Source of the DNA: an uncultured Muribaculaceae bacterium
GTDB lineage: Bacteria; Bacteroidota; Bacteroidia; Bacteroidales; Muribaculaceae
Assembly (NCBI GenBank): GCA_947629175.1
Contig: CANRCT010000004.1
Span: 51,582-115,581 of the forward strand
DNA length: 64,000 bases
Reading direction: 5' to 3'
Below, piece after piece: positions 44,891 to 53,440 of the stretch. Numbering within the stretch: the first letter of the stretch is position 1; each line of letters starts with the position of its first letter. The position numbers and the translations under genes were made by a program. The notes beneath the pieces are model-generated. The model saw only the letters and a list, made by a program, of their open reading frames with translations, had not been told where the DNA came from and searched no databases.

Positions 44891-45112
44891 AAGCTCGTTT
44901 GAGCTTCATCGGTCGGGAGAACCGTTTTCGTGCAAGTGATTCAGCGGCCAATAGGGTGGATAAGGCAAGTGTGCAGTCAGAGGGCGCGGACGGAATACCC
45001 AATTTTTGGCAGAAAAATTGCGGAAGGCTGCCGTCAAGCCCTCCGACCGCAAGCGCAGCGGCACTTGATGTTCCTCCCGACCGATGTACCTTTGCACAGA
45101 AAACGTCTCCGG
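44891..45112 (-). promoter_or_regulatory. Frpo-like hairpin element, copy C
   Basis: Right-arm promoter: TTG at 45065-45067, 19 bp, TACCTTTG at 45087-45094, an exact match to the -7 consensus. GGCAAG in the left arm lies at 44964-44969. The distal stem pairs GAGGGC/GCCCTC and GACGG/CCGTC (44976-44993 with 45031-45047), with different bases from A and B but intact pairing; the tip is CAATTTTT/AAAAATTG. Terminal hairpin AAGCTC-gttt-GAGCTT (44891-44906). Precedes pcfK and pcfJ. No rightward gene lies on the other side, so an ordinary rightward promoter would have nothing to drive. Confidence 0.6.
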
Positions 45113-45289
45113 CCATGACGCTCAAAGCGTCTTCAAAAACAGATTCCAAATATTTTCGTAGTCACCCCAGGATAAAGGTTTTCACAAGACAGCAACCAAT
45201 GGCATCGTCATATTATCTTCCAAAACAGCAACGGTTCAGGCTCTTTGCCTCAGGTTATGAGTATGAGCCGTTGGCATAGTCTCCGTTTT

Positions 45290-45972
45290 AAGGCATGGTT
45301 TCAAAGACCGTCAGTAATGCGGATATGATTTTGAAGTGAAGCCAACGGCGTAACCTCAATGTCATATCGGCATGGCTGACGTGTCGGTACCAGCCGTCAA
45401 TATCATCAAAGACATCGACCGCACCGGCTCGGTGAGACTCACGGAGTCTGGCGGTCGGGAAGCCTTCAATGACAGGCCGTAATGCCCCGGCACCACGTGC
45501 AACATGGTCAGTCGGGAGCATCGGCCGGCACTTCGTGGTCTTCGGCTTCATAATATTTCAGCTCGATAAGTCGCAAGTGTCAACCTGCGACCGACAATAG
45601 CTGTCGAAGTCTTCGCTTTCAGATAAATATCCCAGGATTTCGGCAAGCCACATTCTTAAACGAAGTCTGAGAATGTCTGGATTGCCGTACTGGTCTCCGT
45701 TTTCAGACATGGTTTCAAAGACCGTCAAGTTATGCGGATATGATTTTGAAGTGAAGCCAACGGCGTAACCTCAATGTCATATCCGCATGGCTGACGTATC
45801 GGCACCAGCCGTCATTACCACCCATGACTTCGACAGCACTGGCTCGGTGAGCATCACGGAGTCGGGCGGTCGGGCAGTCTTCAAAGACAGGCCGTAATGC
45901 ACCCGGCGCCACGTGCAACATGGTCAATCGGAAGCATCGACCGACACTTTAAGACATAGTTATTCCAATGAG
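45290..45972. repeat. Pair of imperfect 250-bp direct repeats
   Basis: Copies at about 45290-45551 and 45715-45972. Minus-strand frames in both include VSHADMTLRLRRWLHFKIISA, but copy 2 has single-base shifts relative to copy 1 at two places and different ends, and most substitutions change the amino acid. So coding is doubtful; a decayed gene or a non-coding repeat is more likely. The 45132-46071 stretch shows no other clear gene. A hairpin GGCGGTTTT/AAAACCGCC lies at 45990-46023. Confidence 0.5.
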
Positions 45973-46071
45973 TTTTGTTTTCCCAACAGGGCGGTTTTGC
46001 GGAGCTTGCGGAGTAAAACCGCCCCAACCGGATTTTACCTCGGTCGGGGTGGCTTCATGTCACAAACGCTA

Positions 46072-46695
46072 TCAGTCTATGTCAGTGCCGATGAAGTGTT
46101 CATTGTCGATGAGGGTGTAGTAGTAGCCGTTGCCACAGCCTCGGTACTCCTTGCTGAATCCGGCGATGATGTCTCCCTTGCGACTGTACTTTGTGTCTTC
46201 GGTCACGACTTCAAGCCACAGGGCGCCGTCGTAGCCTCGAAAGTCGAAGCGGCATGAGCGGTAGTTCTGCCGTTCACGGAGAGCCTTGCGGAACTGGCTT
46301 ACCGCCCAGTCGTCATATCGGGCGATGGCTTGTAGGGAGATGATTTCTCCGTCGATATGTGTGCCGGTGGTCAGTCCGTTGGCATAGCAATCCTTTTCGG
46401 GGTCGGCTTCAAGACACTTTCTGATGAACGGCGATGTAAAGTCTGCCTTGGCTGCATAGCGTTGGAACTTTCTGACGATGTTGGTTGTCTTCGGCTCTGC
46501 CGGATTGAGTGCTGTCCAATGCTCAACGGCTTGACTCCCGATAGGAAAACCTTTTGTTCGTGAGCGTGGTGCGAACTCGCACAAGCGTCCGTCCTGCGAC
46601 ATGAAGAGTCTTCGCTGATGGATGCCGTTTATAGTGGTCACGTCGTATAAGCCGGATTTCTTTCCGACGATAGCGGTTGCTTCCTGATATTCCAT
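46072..46695 (-). CDS. Hypothetical ICE protein
   Basis: 207 residues, no recognised domain (EYQEATAIVGKKSGLYDVTTINGIHQRRLFMSQDGRLCEFAPRSR; FDFRGYDGALWLEVVTED). It is the last gene of the leftward operon behind hairpin element D. The order and spacing support it as real. Confidence 0.65.
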   Translation of the reverse strand: MEYQEATAIVGKKSGLYDVTTINGIHQRRLFMSQDGRLCEFAPRSRTKGFPIGSQAVEHWTALNPAEPKTTNIVRKFQRYAAKADFTSPFIRKCLEADPEKDCYANGLTTGTHIDGEIISLQAIARYDDWAVSQFRKALRERQNYRSCRFDFRGYDGALWLEVVTEDTKYSRKGDIIAGFSKEYRGCGNGYYYTLIDNEHFIGTDID

Positions 46696-46758
46696 AGGTG
46701 TATTGGGTGTTGTGCCGCTCCGACCTGTATTGTCGGAGCGACTGATTTTACCTGCTGA

Positions 46759-46998
46759 TTACTTCATCATCATTACATTGCAGTCGATTACGTCTGAGCC
46801 AAGTCCAAAGGCTGGGTAGTGGCTGAAATAAGGATGGCTGCTCCCATCCTCGTCCGTTGCCAGACTGACCGTCACGACATTGTTACGTTCCCACCACTCA
46901 TCGATGATTGCTTTCTCTTCGTCTGTTATGCCCTCGGTGTCTGCGTTAACCAAGTAACACATTGCCCATACGGGTATAGGTTCTATTGAAAATTCCAT
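46759..46998 (-). CDS. Small acidic hypothetical protein (DUF6926-like)
   Basis: 79 residues (EFSIEPIPVWAMCYLVNADTEGITDEEKAIIDEWW, then SSHPYFSHYPAFGLGSDVIDCNVMMM). Resembles DUF6926-type proteins frequent in Bacteroides mobile elements; role unknown. Confidence 0.6.
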   Translation of the reverse strand: MEFSIEPIPVWAMCYLVNADTEGITDEEKAIIDEWWERNNVVTVSLATDEDGSSHPYFSHYPAFGLGSDVIDCNVMMMK

Positions 46999-47009
46999 AG
47001 TGCTGATTA

Positions 47010-47498
47010 TTAGAAGTGATAGTCAAAGATTGCTCCGATATATAGTTTTGCTCCGATTTGCAGACTGCCGATTAGGCGCATTAGTTGACGTGACCTTTCT
47101 GCGACTCCCATGCCCTCCGTATAGTTGGTGATGAAGAGAGTGTCGGTGTCAAGCGGATTGGCGATAGCCTTTTGAAGTCGGTAAGCGGGTCCGGCACACT
47201 TGAAGACGTTGGTCTCGATGATTGCCTCTGCCTTTTCATGCAGTGAGGCGGTGTACTCCTTGCTCCACTCGGTGAAACCTCCCTTGTTGGTCAGCGTCTC
47301 TCCGTCGGGATTGACGCTGAACATTCCTGCCGGAAGAATGCGGTGAGCAAGAGTCTTGATAAGTTCGGCTCTCTCTGATTGGCTGACCTCACGGCAATAG
47401 TCGATAGAGGTCATTTCTCCGGCTTCAACGTGGTCGATGCCTACATATTCATCGGTGCCGATGGGTTGCTCTGCGATTTGAAATATTGAGCTGTGCAT
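47010..47498 (-). CDS. Hypothetical ICE protein
   Basis: 162 residues from the start MHSSIFQIAEQPIG; the open frame reaches far upstream through element D, but that part is not protein-like. Contains YCREVSQSERAELIKTLAHRILPAGMFSVNPDGETLTNKGGFTEW. No family recognised. Operon with 47510-47749. Confidence 0.65.
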   Translation of the reverse strand: MHSSIFQIAEQPIGTDEYVGIDHVEAGEMTSIDYCREVSQSERAELIKTLAHRILPAGMFSVNPDGETLTNKGGFTEWSKEYTASLHEKAEAIIETNVFKCAGPAYRLQKAIANPLDTDTLFITNYTEGMGVAERSRQLMRLIGSLQIGAKLYIGAIFDYHF

Positions 47499-47509
47499 GG
47501 CGATGGGGA

Positions 47510-47749
47510 TTAGAAGTTTGCTACTGAGGGAATTGAGCCGTTCACTTTGAGTCTGAATGCTTGGGCATAGATGAGCCCGAGGGGCGTGTTGGGATGGTCG
47601 ATGTGGTATGTGCATACCTTTTTGAGAGTGGCGGCTATTTTCTGACCGCTCCAGCCTCGCATGAAGTTGATGCGGTCGCGGTACTCGCGGTGTACCTCCG
47701 ATTTCGATACCGAGGCATATAAAGCCTTGATTTGTTCCTGTCTGTCCAT
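47510..47749 (-). CDS. 79-residue protein directly behind hairpin element D
   Basis: MDRQEQIKALYASVSKSEVHREYRDRINFMRGWSGQKIAATLKKV, then a short C-terminal half. No family recognised. Start follows the ATAAGGAACTATG leader end shared with the other three operons. Confidence 0.65.
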   Translation of the reverse strand: MDRQEQIKALYASVSKSEVHREYRDRINFMRGWSGQKIAATLKKVCTYHIDHPNTPLGLIYAQAFRLKVNGSIPSVANF

Positions 47750-47791
47750 AGTTCCTTATTTTTAGGTGTTCTAATCTTTCTCCCTTTGGTC

Positions 47792-48004
47792 GAAGCCTGA
47801 TGGCTTCTCGCGCCCGGGGAAATTTTTCGATGCAAGCCAGACGGAGGGCATGAGGTGGCGTAAGGCAAGTGTGGCAAGATGAAAATGACGGAATACCCAA
47901 ATTTATGATTTGCGGAAGGCTGCCGGCATTTTCATCGCAGACAAGCGAAGCGATCACTTGCCGTCGGTACCGCACTCCGTAACTTCGTAGCGAAAAATCC
48001 ACGG
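47792..48004 (-). promoter_or_regulatory. Frpo-like hairpin element, copy D
   Basis: The most diverged copy and the most informative. Right-arm promoter: TTG 47958-47960, 19 bp, TAACTTCG 47980-47987. Left-arm GGCAAG at 47864-47869. The distal stem is a 14-bp pairing (47878-47891 with 47923-47936, one mismatch) with different bases from A-C. Tip CAAAT-cata-ATTTG. Terminal hairpin GAAGCC-tgat-GGCTTC at 47792-47807 replaces GAAGCTC/GAGCTTC. Confidence 0.6.
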
Positions 48005-48127
48005 ATGCGTGAAGTATTCCGGTGCAACAGGGTAATAGAAGCCCGATGCTCACGCACCGGGCATTCCTACATACAATGGCAAAAGAAAAATTCAGTGGAT
48101 TTGTTTTGATAGCAATCGATTGTTCTA

Positions 48128-48781
48128 TTATTCGTTATTGGAAAATTTCAAAACCTTTTGCAAAGTTGTCTGCCTGCCGTGACCGAGTATATCTTCGGGA
48201 GTGAGGAAGTCAGACAAGAGTGGAATCAACTGATATTCCGGATAGACTTCGGCGTTGTCGGCGATGTAGTTGTAGACCATCTTGGATGAGCCGCGAAGCT
48301 CGATTTTGCCGTTGAATGGGAACGAATCCATGAATTGTCCCATTATGCGAGGTAAGGCGGTAATTGCAAGTTCACCCTCCGAGGATAGCCAGTGGCGGCA
48401 AAGCTCACGGATGGAGTATTCGTGTTTCCTGTCTCTCAGACTGTAGCGGCATCGAATCTCGAAAGTACGTTGCACCTGCAACCCCTCTATGACACCGAGT
48501 GTCGAAAACCATCCCTTTAGTGTTCCCTTGATGGATTTCCATGTATCGGCTTCGATAACTTGAAGTGTCCGTTCACATTCCAGACACTTCACCTTTCGGG
48601 CATTTCCGGCATATACCATTGCATTGCCGCACATCGGGCAGACGGTGACATTGTTCTTACGTCTGACGGCAGGATGAGTTATGGCGCTTTCCTTGGCCCA
48701 TTCGATAATATTTTCCGACAAGGCTTCAACAGACTTGTTGAGTTTGACGATTCTTTTCTGATAAGTTGTCTTCGGCTTCAT
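48128..48781 (-). CDS. Truncated PcfJ-like protein
   Basis: 217 residues. Zinc ribbon CPMCGNAMVYAGNARKVKCLECERTLQ, then GLQVQRTFEIRCRYSLRDRKHEYSIRELCRHWLSSEGELAITALPRIMGQF, collinear with the first half of the PcfJ protein at 43137 (GLQVERVFILTVEFKK; LWLNAKGQTALTSKARTIG). The C-terminal catalytic-looking half is absent. Start MKPKTTYQKR chosen over an upstream in-frame Met. May be a shortened paralog with its own role or a decaying copy. Confidence 0.7.
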   Translation of the reverse strand: MKPKTTYQKRIVKLNKSVEALSENIIEWAKESAITHPAVRRKNNVTVCPMCGNAMVYAGNARKVKCLECERTLQVIEADTWKSIKGTLKGWFSTLGVIEGLQVQRTFEIRCRYSLRDRKHEYSIRELCRHWLSSEGELAITALPRIMGQFMDSFPFNGKIELRGSSKMVYNYIADNAEVYPEYQLIPLLSDFLTPEDILGHGRQTTLQKVLKFSNNE

Positions 48782-48841
48782 GTGATAATGTTTGGGAAAG
48801 CCGCCCCGACACATAGATTAATGCCGGGGCAGCACAGGTAA

Positions 48842-49024
48842 TCAATCTTTCTTCTCCGAAGCTTTCAGAGAGGCTTTGCGGAACTGCTTCAGGAGCGGCT
48901 CCAGTTCGAGTGATGTTCGGCGGGCGCGTAGTGCTGCCGCCTTGTTCCCTTTGTCAAGCTGGGAATTTGCGTCTTTCAAGAAGGCTTCCGACTTTGCGGA
49001 AATCTGTTCGATAAGGTCTTTCAT
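48842..49024 (-). CDS. Histone H1-like protein (Hc1 type)
   Basis: 60 residues: MKDLIEQISAKSEAFLKDANSQLDKGNKAAALRARRTSLELEPLLKQFRKASLKASEKKD. Matches the short histone H1-like proteins of Bacteroidetes, helical with a lysine-rich tail, which bind DNA non-specifically. A copy on a mobile element may compact or silence incoming DNA. Confidence 0.75.
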   Translation of the reverse strand: MKDLIEQISAKSEAFLKDANSQLDKGNKAAALRARRTSLELEPLLKQFRKASLKASEKKD

Positions 49025-49051
49025 TGTGATTGGTGTTTATATGGGTGAATG

Positions 49052-49594
49052 TTATAATAGCGGTATCTCAAAGGAGTTTACAACACAGGTTGCTTCCTTG
49101 TCAAGTATGAACCAGTATTCCGAATGATACGGAGAGCCATCCTCATTCTTGGCTTCATACTCGATCTTGACTTTCCAACCGTTGAAGGGCTTCGGTGTCT
49201 TGTTGTCAGGGTCTTTGAAAGAGACGAGCGAACGGAGAGCGGAGAGCGACGACATCTGCCGCTCCATGAGGGCCGATGTGGAGCGGTCGTCAAAGTTGAA
49301 GTTCTCCATATTGTCGGTAGCTTTCATTACCTGTTCGTTGATTTTGAGCATGGCCATGGCTATGTTCATGCTCTCTTCCGTAGTGACGTAATCGCGGCCG
49401 AAGATTGAGTCAGCCTTGCTTACCGCCTTGATGTTCACAGACTCAGGGCAGTCCACACAGGAGTACAGCGACTTCTCCGCCACAGCTCTTGCACGTTCCT
49501 TCGGGTCTTCACGCTGGCAGGCGAGGAAAAATATTCCTCCCCACACGAGCAACCCTCCTATGAGAAGGATTGCGAGTTTCATTCCCGGCTTCAT
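49052..49594 (-). CDS. Membrane-anchored hypothetical protein
   Basis: 180 residues. One N-terminal hydrophobic span (LAILLIGGLLVWGGIFFLA, residues 7-25) ending at a Cys, which may be a lipoprotein site. The rest is soluble, with helices (MNIAMAMLKINEQVMKATDNMENF) and a beta-rich end (WKVKIEYEAKNEDGSPYHSEYWFILD). No family recognised. Overlaps the stop of the upstream zinc-finger gene by 4 bp. Confidence 0.65.
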   Translation of the reverse strand: MKPGMKLAILLIGGLLVWGGIFFLACQREDPKERARAVAEKSLYSCVDCPESVNIKAVSKADSIFGRDYVTTEESMNIAMAMLKINEQVMKATDNMENFNFDDRSTSALMERQMSSLSALRSLVSFKDPDNKTPKPFNGWKVKIEYEAKNEDGSPYHSEYWFILDKEATCVVNSFEIPLL

Positions 49595-50136
49595 ACCCTT
49601 ATGACCTGTGACTTGTCGGGTGAGACACCGAGTTTCTTTTCAAACCGCTGGCCGTCCTCACGGTACATCTCCACCGGATTGGCGGTGATGCCGTCGGCGC
49701 ATATCTGACGTGCCTCGTCGAGCGTGATCAGATGACCGCCGATGTTGCGCCAGATGACGAAGTTGCACGGCGCGGACGGATGGCTGTAGTTCGAGCAGTT
49801 GAACGCCTTGGAACCGACGCGGATGTCGCCGCCGCACTTCGGACACTTTCCAATGATGGACTGCATATCCACAGAGCCGTCGTCGTTAAGTACAAGCACG
49901 GTCGGGAATGTCTTCCACTCCTTTGTGGCGAAGCCGTCGAGCATAATCTCACGCTTCTCCAACAGGATGGCTATCTCTTCATCGGTCATCTTGCGGTTGC
50001 CGATTACACCGTTAATGAAGACCCCGCACTTTGGAGCCTCCCCGGTATTGTTCTCGCAGCGATAACCCTTGCAGGTCTTCACCACGTTGCCGCCACACAC
50101 AGGGCAGCAACCTATTACTTTCTTTTCGTTTTCCAT
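49591..50136 (-). CDS. Topoisomerase-type zinc-finger protein
   Basis: 181 residues from MENEKKVIG. Two C4 zinc modules of the topoisomerase I C-terminal type: CCPVCGGNVVKTCKGYRCENNTGEAPKC and GKCPKCGGDIRVGSKAFNCSNYSHPSAPC. It lacks any catalytic domain and probably binds single-stranded DNA or another transfer protein. The frame extends 18 codons upstream, less likely used. Confidence 0.7.
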   Translation of the reverse strand: MENEKKVIGCCPVCGGNVVKTCKGYRCENNTGEAPKCGVFINGVIGNRKMTDEEIAILLEKREIMLDGFATKEWKTFPTVLVLNDDGSVDMQSIIGKCPKCGGDIRVGSKAFNCSNYSHPSAPCNFVIWRNIGGHLITLDEARQICADGITANPVEMYREDGQRFEKKLGVSPDKSQVIRV

Positions 50137-50164
50137 ATCTGAAATAGTTGATTTGTTGATTGTT

Positions 50165-50902
50165 TCAGTAATTGATATATTTCCAGTCATTGACCAGACC
50201 GTTGACTATCGCCTTGCCCGACATGACCGAGGCCCAGCCCTTCGGGTCGAGGGAGAACCACAGGTCGTTCCACGATAGCGTCCTTACCTGCCATGCGAGA
50301 ATAAAGAGGTCGGTGTTGATTGCCTCTAATCTCGATACCACCTCGTTGGCGATGTAATACCGCTCGGCAGAGTTCAGCAGATTCACCTTGTGTTTCTCCT
50401 TCTTGCCGTCATCCCCGGTCACGTTATATGTTCCTGAGGTGACAAGTTGCTGCATAAAGGGATAGAGTGCTGCCATCTGTGCGGCTGCATCGCTGATCTC
50501 GTCGGAGACAAGCAGCGCTATCGCGGTTCCCTTGAGATTACCCTTGACGGAGTTTTTCAGCAGAGCCGTGTTCTTTGGAATCTCGGTCAGCACCAGTTCG
50601 CCGGCACGCTTTATCTGATAGAGATTCTGCATGGCACCCTGGGCGTTGGAGAGATACTCAAGCATCTTGTTCTCCACAGCATGAACCCTATCAAGTGCGA
50701 CAGTCACGGCGGCTTCTGCCGCTATTATCTGTTCCTGAGTTTTCTTGCGTTTCTTGTGGATGCTTTTCAGTTCCTCGGTCTGGAGAATGACAGTGGCCGT
50801 CAGCGTCGGGTCTGTCTGCTGGGCGCACAGTGGCAAGCCACTCGTCAAGCAGCTCAGAGATATGGCGAGGCCGACAGCACCTTTTTTCATACGGCATATC
50901 AT
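50165..50902 (-). CDS. Secreted conjugation protein (TrbJ/VirB5-like, tentative)
   Basis: About 246 residues with a signal peptide (MKKGAVGLAISLSCLTSGLPLCAQQ, using Met at 50890; Met at 50902 is also possible). A long helical region follows (ELKSIHKKRKKTQEQIIAAEAAVTVALDRVHAVENKMLEYLSNAQGAMQNLYQIKRAGEL), then NSAERYYIANEVVSRLEAINTDLFILAWQVRTL. Length, signal peptide and coiled-helix layout recall TrbJ/VirB5-type periplasmic proteins. Sequence similarity alone is not decisive. Confidence 0.6.
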   Translation of the reverse strand: MICRMKKGAVGLAISLSCLTSGLPLCAQQTDPTLTATVILQTEELKSIHKKRKKTQEQIIAAEAAVTVALDRVHAVENKMLEYLSNAQGAMQNLYQIKRAGELVLTEIPKNTALLKNSVKGNLKGTAIALLVSDEISDAAAQMAALYPFMQQLVTSGTYNVTGDDGKKEKHKVNLLNSAERYYIANEVVSRLEAINTDLFILAWQVRTLSWNDLWFSLDPKGWASVMSGKAIVNGLVNDWKYINY

Positions 50903-50907
50903 TTTCT

Positions 50908-52092
50908 TTAGATTTTGAGTGATGATTTGCGTTGCTCCGCGAGGTTTATGTCGCGGTCGTTCTTGTCTGATGAAATCTCCGGCTTCATCGGCTTGTTCAG
51001 CAGACAGTCGTTCCAGTCCTTGAAAGCCTTGGGCGGAGGCCACTGGCCCATGCGGTAGCGGAGCGACAATGCCGAACTGACCTGCGGTATTATCGAGCGT
51101 CCGGTATCGACATCTATCGACTTGCCCTTTGCCTCGACTTGCAGTCCGTCCTCGGTCTTGATGATTTTCAGAGGAATGTTCTCCAGCAGAGCCATCATAC
51201 GCAGACCGTAGATGCGTCCGGCAAGATCGTTGTCGAAGCAGTCGAAAGCCCGGGCATTGGGAAATCTTTCCATTGTTTTAGTCACCTGCTTATCTGAAAA
51301 TGTGCCACCAAGGGAGACCAGGGCGATGTTGTTGCCCAACTGGGCGCGGTTCATCTGGTAGAAAGCCATAGCGTCGAAAGCCGACTCAAAGAAAAAGACA
51401 TTCCTGACAAGCCCGTTATTGCCGCCCGAAAGATCAGCAATCCATGCGGCTGACGATGAGTTCGTTCCGGCAGCCTTTGACTTGTAGCCACTCATGCCAC
51501 GGATTTCATAGCCCTTTACCGAAGAGTCCAATCCCTCGGTATAAGGGAAGCCGATATTGTAGCCGTCAAAATTCTCGTTCCTCTTGTCCCTTATCAGTGC
51601 TATATGTTCAGAGAGGCTTCTGACCGTTTCATCAGCAATGCCTCTGAGGGAGAAGAGCCGTGGAATCCTGTTGGGGTCAACCGGCTTCACCTCATATCGC
51701 GTACTGTCAAAAGTATTGCTGACCGATGCCGACTTTACATATTCCCGGTCTTCCTTATACTCCGGTTCCGGCATATTGGCGAATCGGGCCATGACCTTGG
51801 CTATTTTTTGCCACTCGTCCTTACCGGTGACAAAGAAGGAGCCGAGATTCTCTCGGATCAGTGTCACGACATCACCCTTGCTGCCATCACGACGGAAGAA
51901 GGTCTGAGCCGCCTTGTCGCGTGGATTGCTCACGATGATTGTGTCACGGCGGTTGGCACCGTCGCCCAACACCAGCTCGATATACTTGCCGACCCCTGCC
52001 TTTCGGTCGAGGCGGTAGCCGAGAGCGTAGGCTATGTCATCGACACCGACACGCGATTTCAAGTCTTTGAAATTCACTTTGTAATCAGCCAT
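50908..52092 (-). CDS. Toprim-domain protein (DUF3991-like)
   Basis: 394 residues. The N-terminus has DYKVNFKDLKSRVGVDDIAYALGYRL, the start of Toprim primase-like proteins on mobile elements, but no CHC2 zinc finger. A Toprim core follows: RNVFFFESAFDAMAFYQMN and FPNARAFDCFDNDLAGR with the acidic cluster. It likely primes or processes DNA during transfer. The order with the ArdC-like gene upstream is common in Bacteroides ICEs. Confidence 0.8.
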   Translation of the reverse strand: MADYKVNFKDLKSRVGVDDIAYALGYRLDRKAGVGKYIELVLGDGANRRDTIIVSNPRDKAAQTFFRRDGSKGDVVTLIRENLGSFFVTGKDEWQKIAKVMARFANMPEPEYKEDREYVKSASVSNTFDSTRYEVKPVDPNRIPRLFSLRGIADETVRSLSEHIALIRDKRNENFDGYNIGFPYTEGLDSSVKGYEIRGMSGYKSKAAGTNSSSAAWIADLSGGNNGLVRNVFFFESAFDAMAFYQMNRAQLGNNIALVSLGGTFSDKQVTKTMERFPNARAFDCFDNDLAGRIYGLRMMALLENIPLKIIKTEDGLQVEAKGKSIDVDTGRSIIPQVSSALSLRYRMGQWPPPKAFKDWNDCLLNKPMKPEISSDKNDRDINLAEQRKSSLKI

Positions 52093-52099
52093 AACTGTG

Positions 52100-53440
52100 T
52101 CAAACGCTTAAGGAATATGATTTCTCCTTTGATTTGCCGACACCGGCAATTTCGGACTCATATTGCTTTCGGGCAGTCATTACGAGGAAAGCGTCCTTGT
52201 CCTTCATGTCGGTGAGCTGGAAATAGGTCGTGGCCGTAGATTTCTCGATGGGCTTCAGACCGAGGTCAACACCGTCGTAGGTGGCTCGGATGGCATAGCC
52301 GCCCGAGCGTGTCTTGACAATGGCTGCGTTCTTGAACGGAATCTCTTCATCCGCAAGGGTGACGAACGGGTCGTTCTTCGCCAGATAGGGCTGCTCGCCA
52401 AGCGCGAGACGTTGGGCGTCAACACGGTCGAGAATCATATCGGACGCCTTGTTGACATCAGCCATTACCGAAACGATGAATTTCGGCTCCTGCTTCAAGG
52501 TCGCTATCCATGAGTCGAGATATGCCGCCGAGTTGTCGGTAATTTTCGGGTCAAACCCCATAGAATGCGAAATCATTGCTGCAGTCAGCTCCGCCACAAG
52601 CTCCTCCTTGGCATACTTCGGGTCGCCGAACTTACCGCCCATTTCCCGGTTGAGCCTCTCGGGGGTCATCGTCGAGTGGGTCATCTCATGAAGCATGGTG
52701 GAATAGAACTCCATGCCGTCGCGATAGACCTCCTCGGGTGTCGAGCCGGTGTTGAACTGGGCTTTCATCGGGAGCACCACTATATCCCGGGAGGGAGAGT
52801 AGTAGGCTCCGTTCTCGCGTTTGTCCGCCTGAATCGGGCATAGCCACGACTGCTGCTGAATCATGCGGTCGAGTGCGGCATGGGCGTACATACCCTTTGT
52901 GTCGCGCAGCTCGGGCACCTTGAACCTGTCAAGAAGTTTCCGGACACGCTCAGGCTGAGCCTCACGCAGATTCGTCTGGTCGATGTTATAGACAGGGAAT
53001 GCTTTCACAAACGGAATGACCTCCAGGTTCTTGCGCATATCCTTGTCCATCGCGCGGTACTCGTCCGAGCTGATGCGCCTGCCGTCCTTGTCCTTTACCA
53101 TCATGTCCCAGTAGACAACCGGGAATGCCTTCTCACCTTTGAGCACATGGGCCTTGAGATTATGAGCCTGCTTGAAAGTCAGATAGACAGGCATCTCATA
53201 TCCTTTCTCGGCAGAATAGAGTTGAAGAAAGAAGGAGTTGGAGCCGGAGTAATTGCGTCCGCTGACATTCTGGGGAAGTCCGGCGTAGCCGTTGGCGCCA
53301 CCGATCCAGCCCTGCTTCCAGTCGGATGCCTTCATCTGCTCCATACGCCCAATCATCATTTCGGCGAAACGGTCGAGCGCGGCCTGACCCGCACCCGCCG
53401 TCTGCTGCCCTGAGGACTTCGGCTTATAACCAGAGGCCAT
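52100..53440 (-). CDS. ArdC-like ssDNA-binding protein with zincin metallopeptidase
   Basis: 446 residues. The N-terminal domain (FAEMMIGRMEQMKASDWKQGWIGGANGYAGLPQNVSGRNYSGSNSFFLQL) is ArdC/DUF1738 ssDNA-binding; the C-terminal domain has a zincin site MLHEMTHST with a downstream ELVAELTAAM glutamate. ArdC proteins protect incoming DNA from host restriction, so this is a likely anti-defence factor. It overlaps the small gene upstream by 17 bp. Confidence 0.85.
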   Translation of the reverse strand: MASGYKPKSSGQQTAGAGQAALDRFAEMMIGRMEQMKASDWKQGWIGGANGYAGLPQNVSGRNYSGSNSFFLQLYSAEKGYEMPVYLTFKQAHNLKAHVLKGEKAFPVVYWDMMVKDKDGRRISSDEYRAMDKDMRKNLEVIPFVKAFPVYNIDQTNLREAQPERVRKLLDRFKVPELRDTKGMYAHAALDRMIQQQSWLCPIQADKRENGAYYSPSRDIVVLPMKAQFNTGSTPEEVYRDGMEFYSTMLHEMTHSTMTPERLNREMGGKFGDPKYAKEELVAELTAAMISHSMGFDPKITDNSAAYLDSWIATLKQEPKFIVSVMADVNKASDMILDRVDAQRLALGEQPYLAKNDPFVTLADEEIPFKNAAIVKTRSGGYAIRATYDGVDLGLKPIEKSTATTYFQLTDMKDKDAFLVMTARKQYESEIAGVGKSKEKSYSLSV

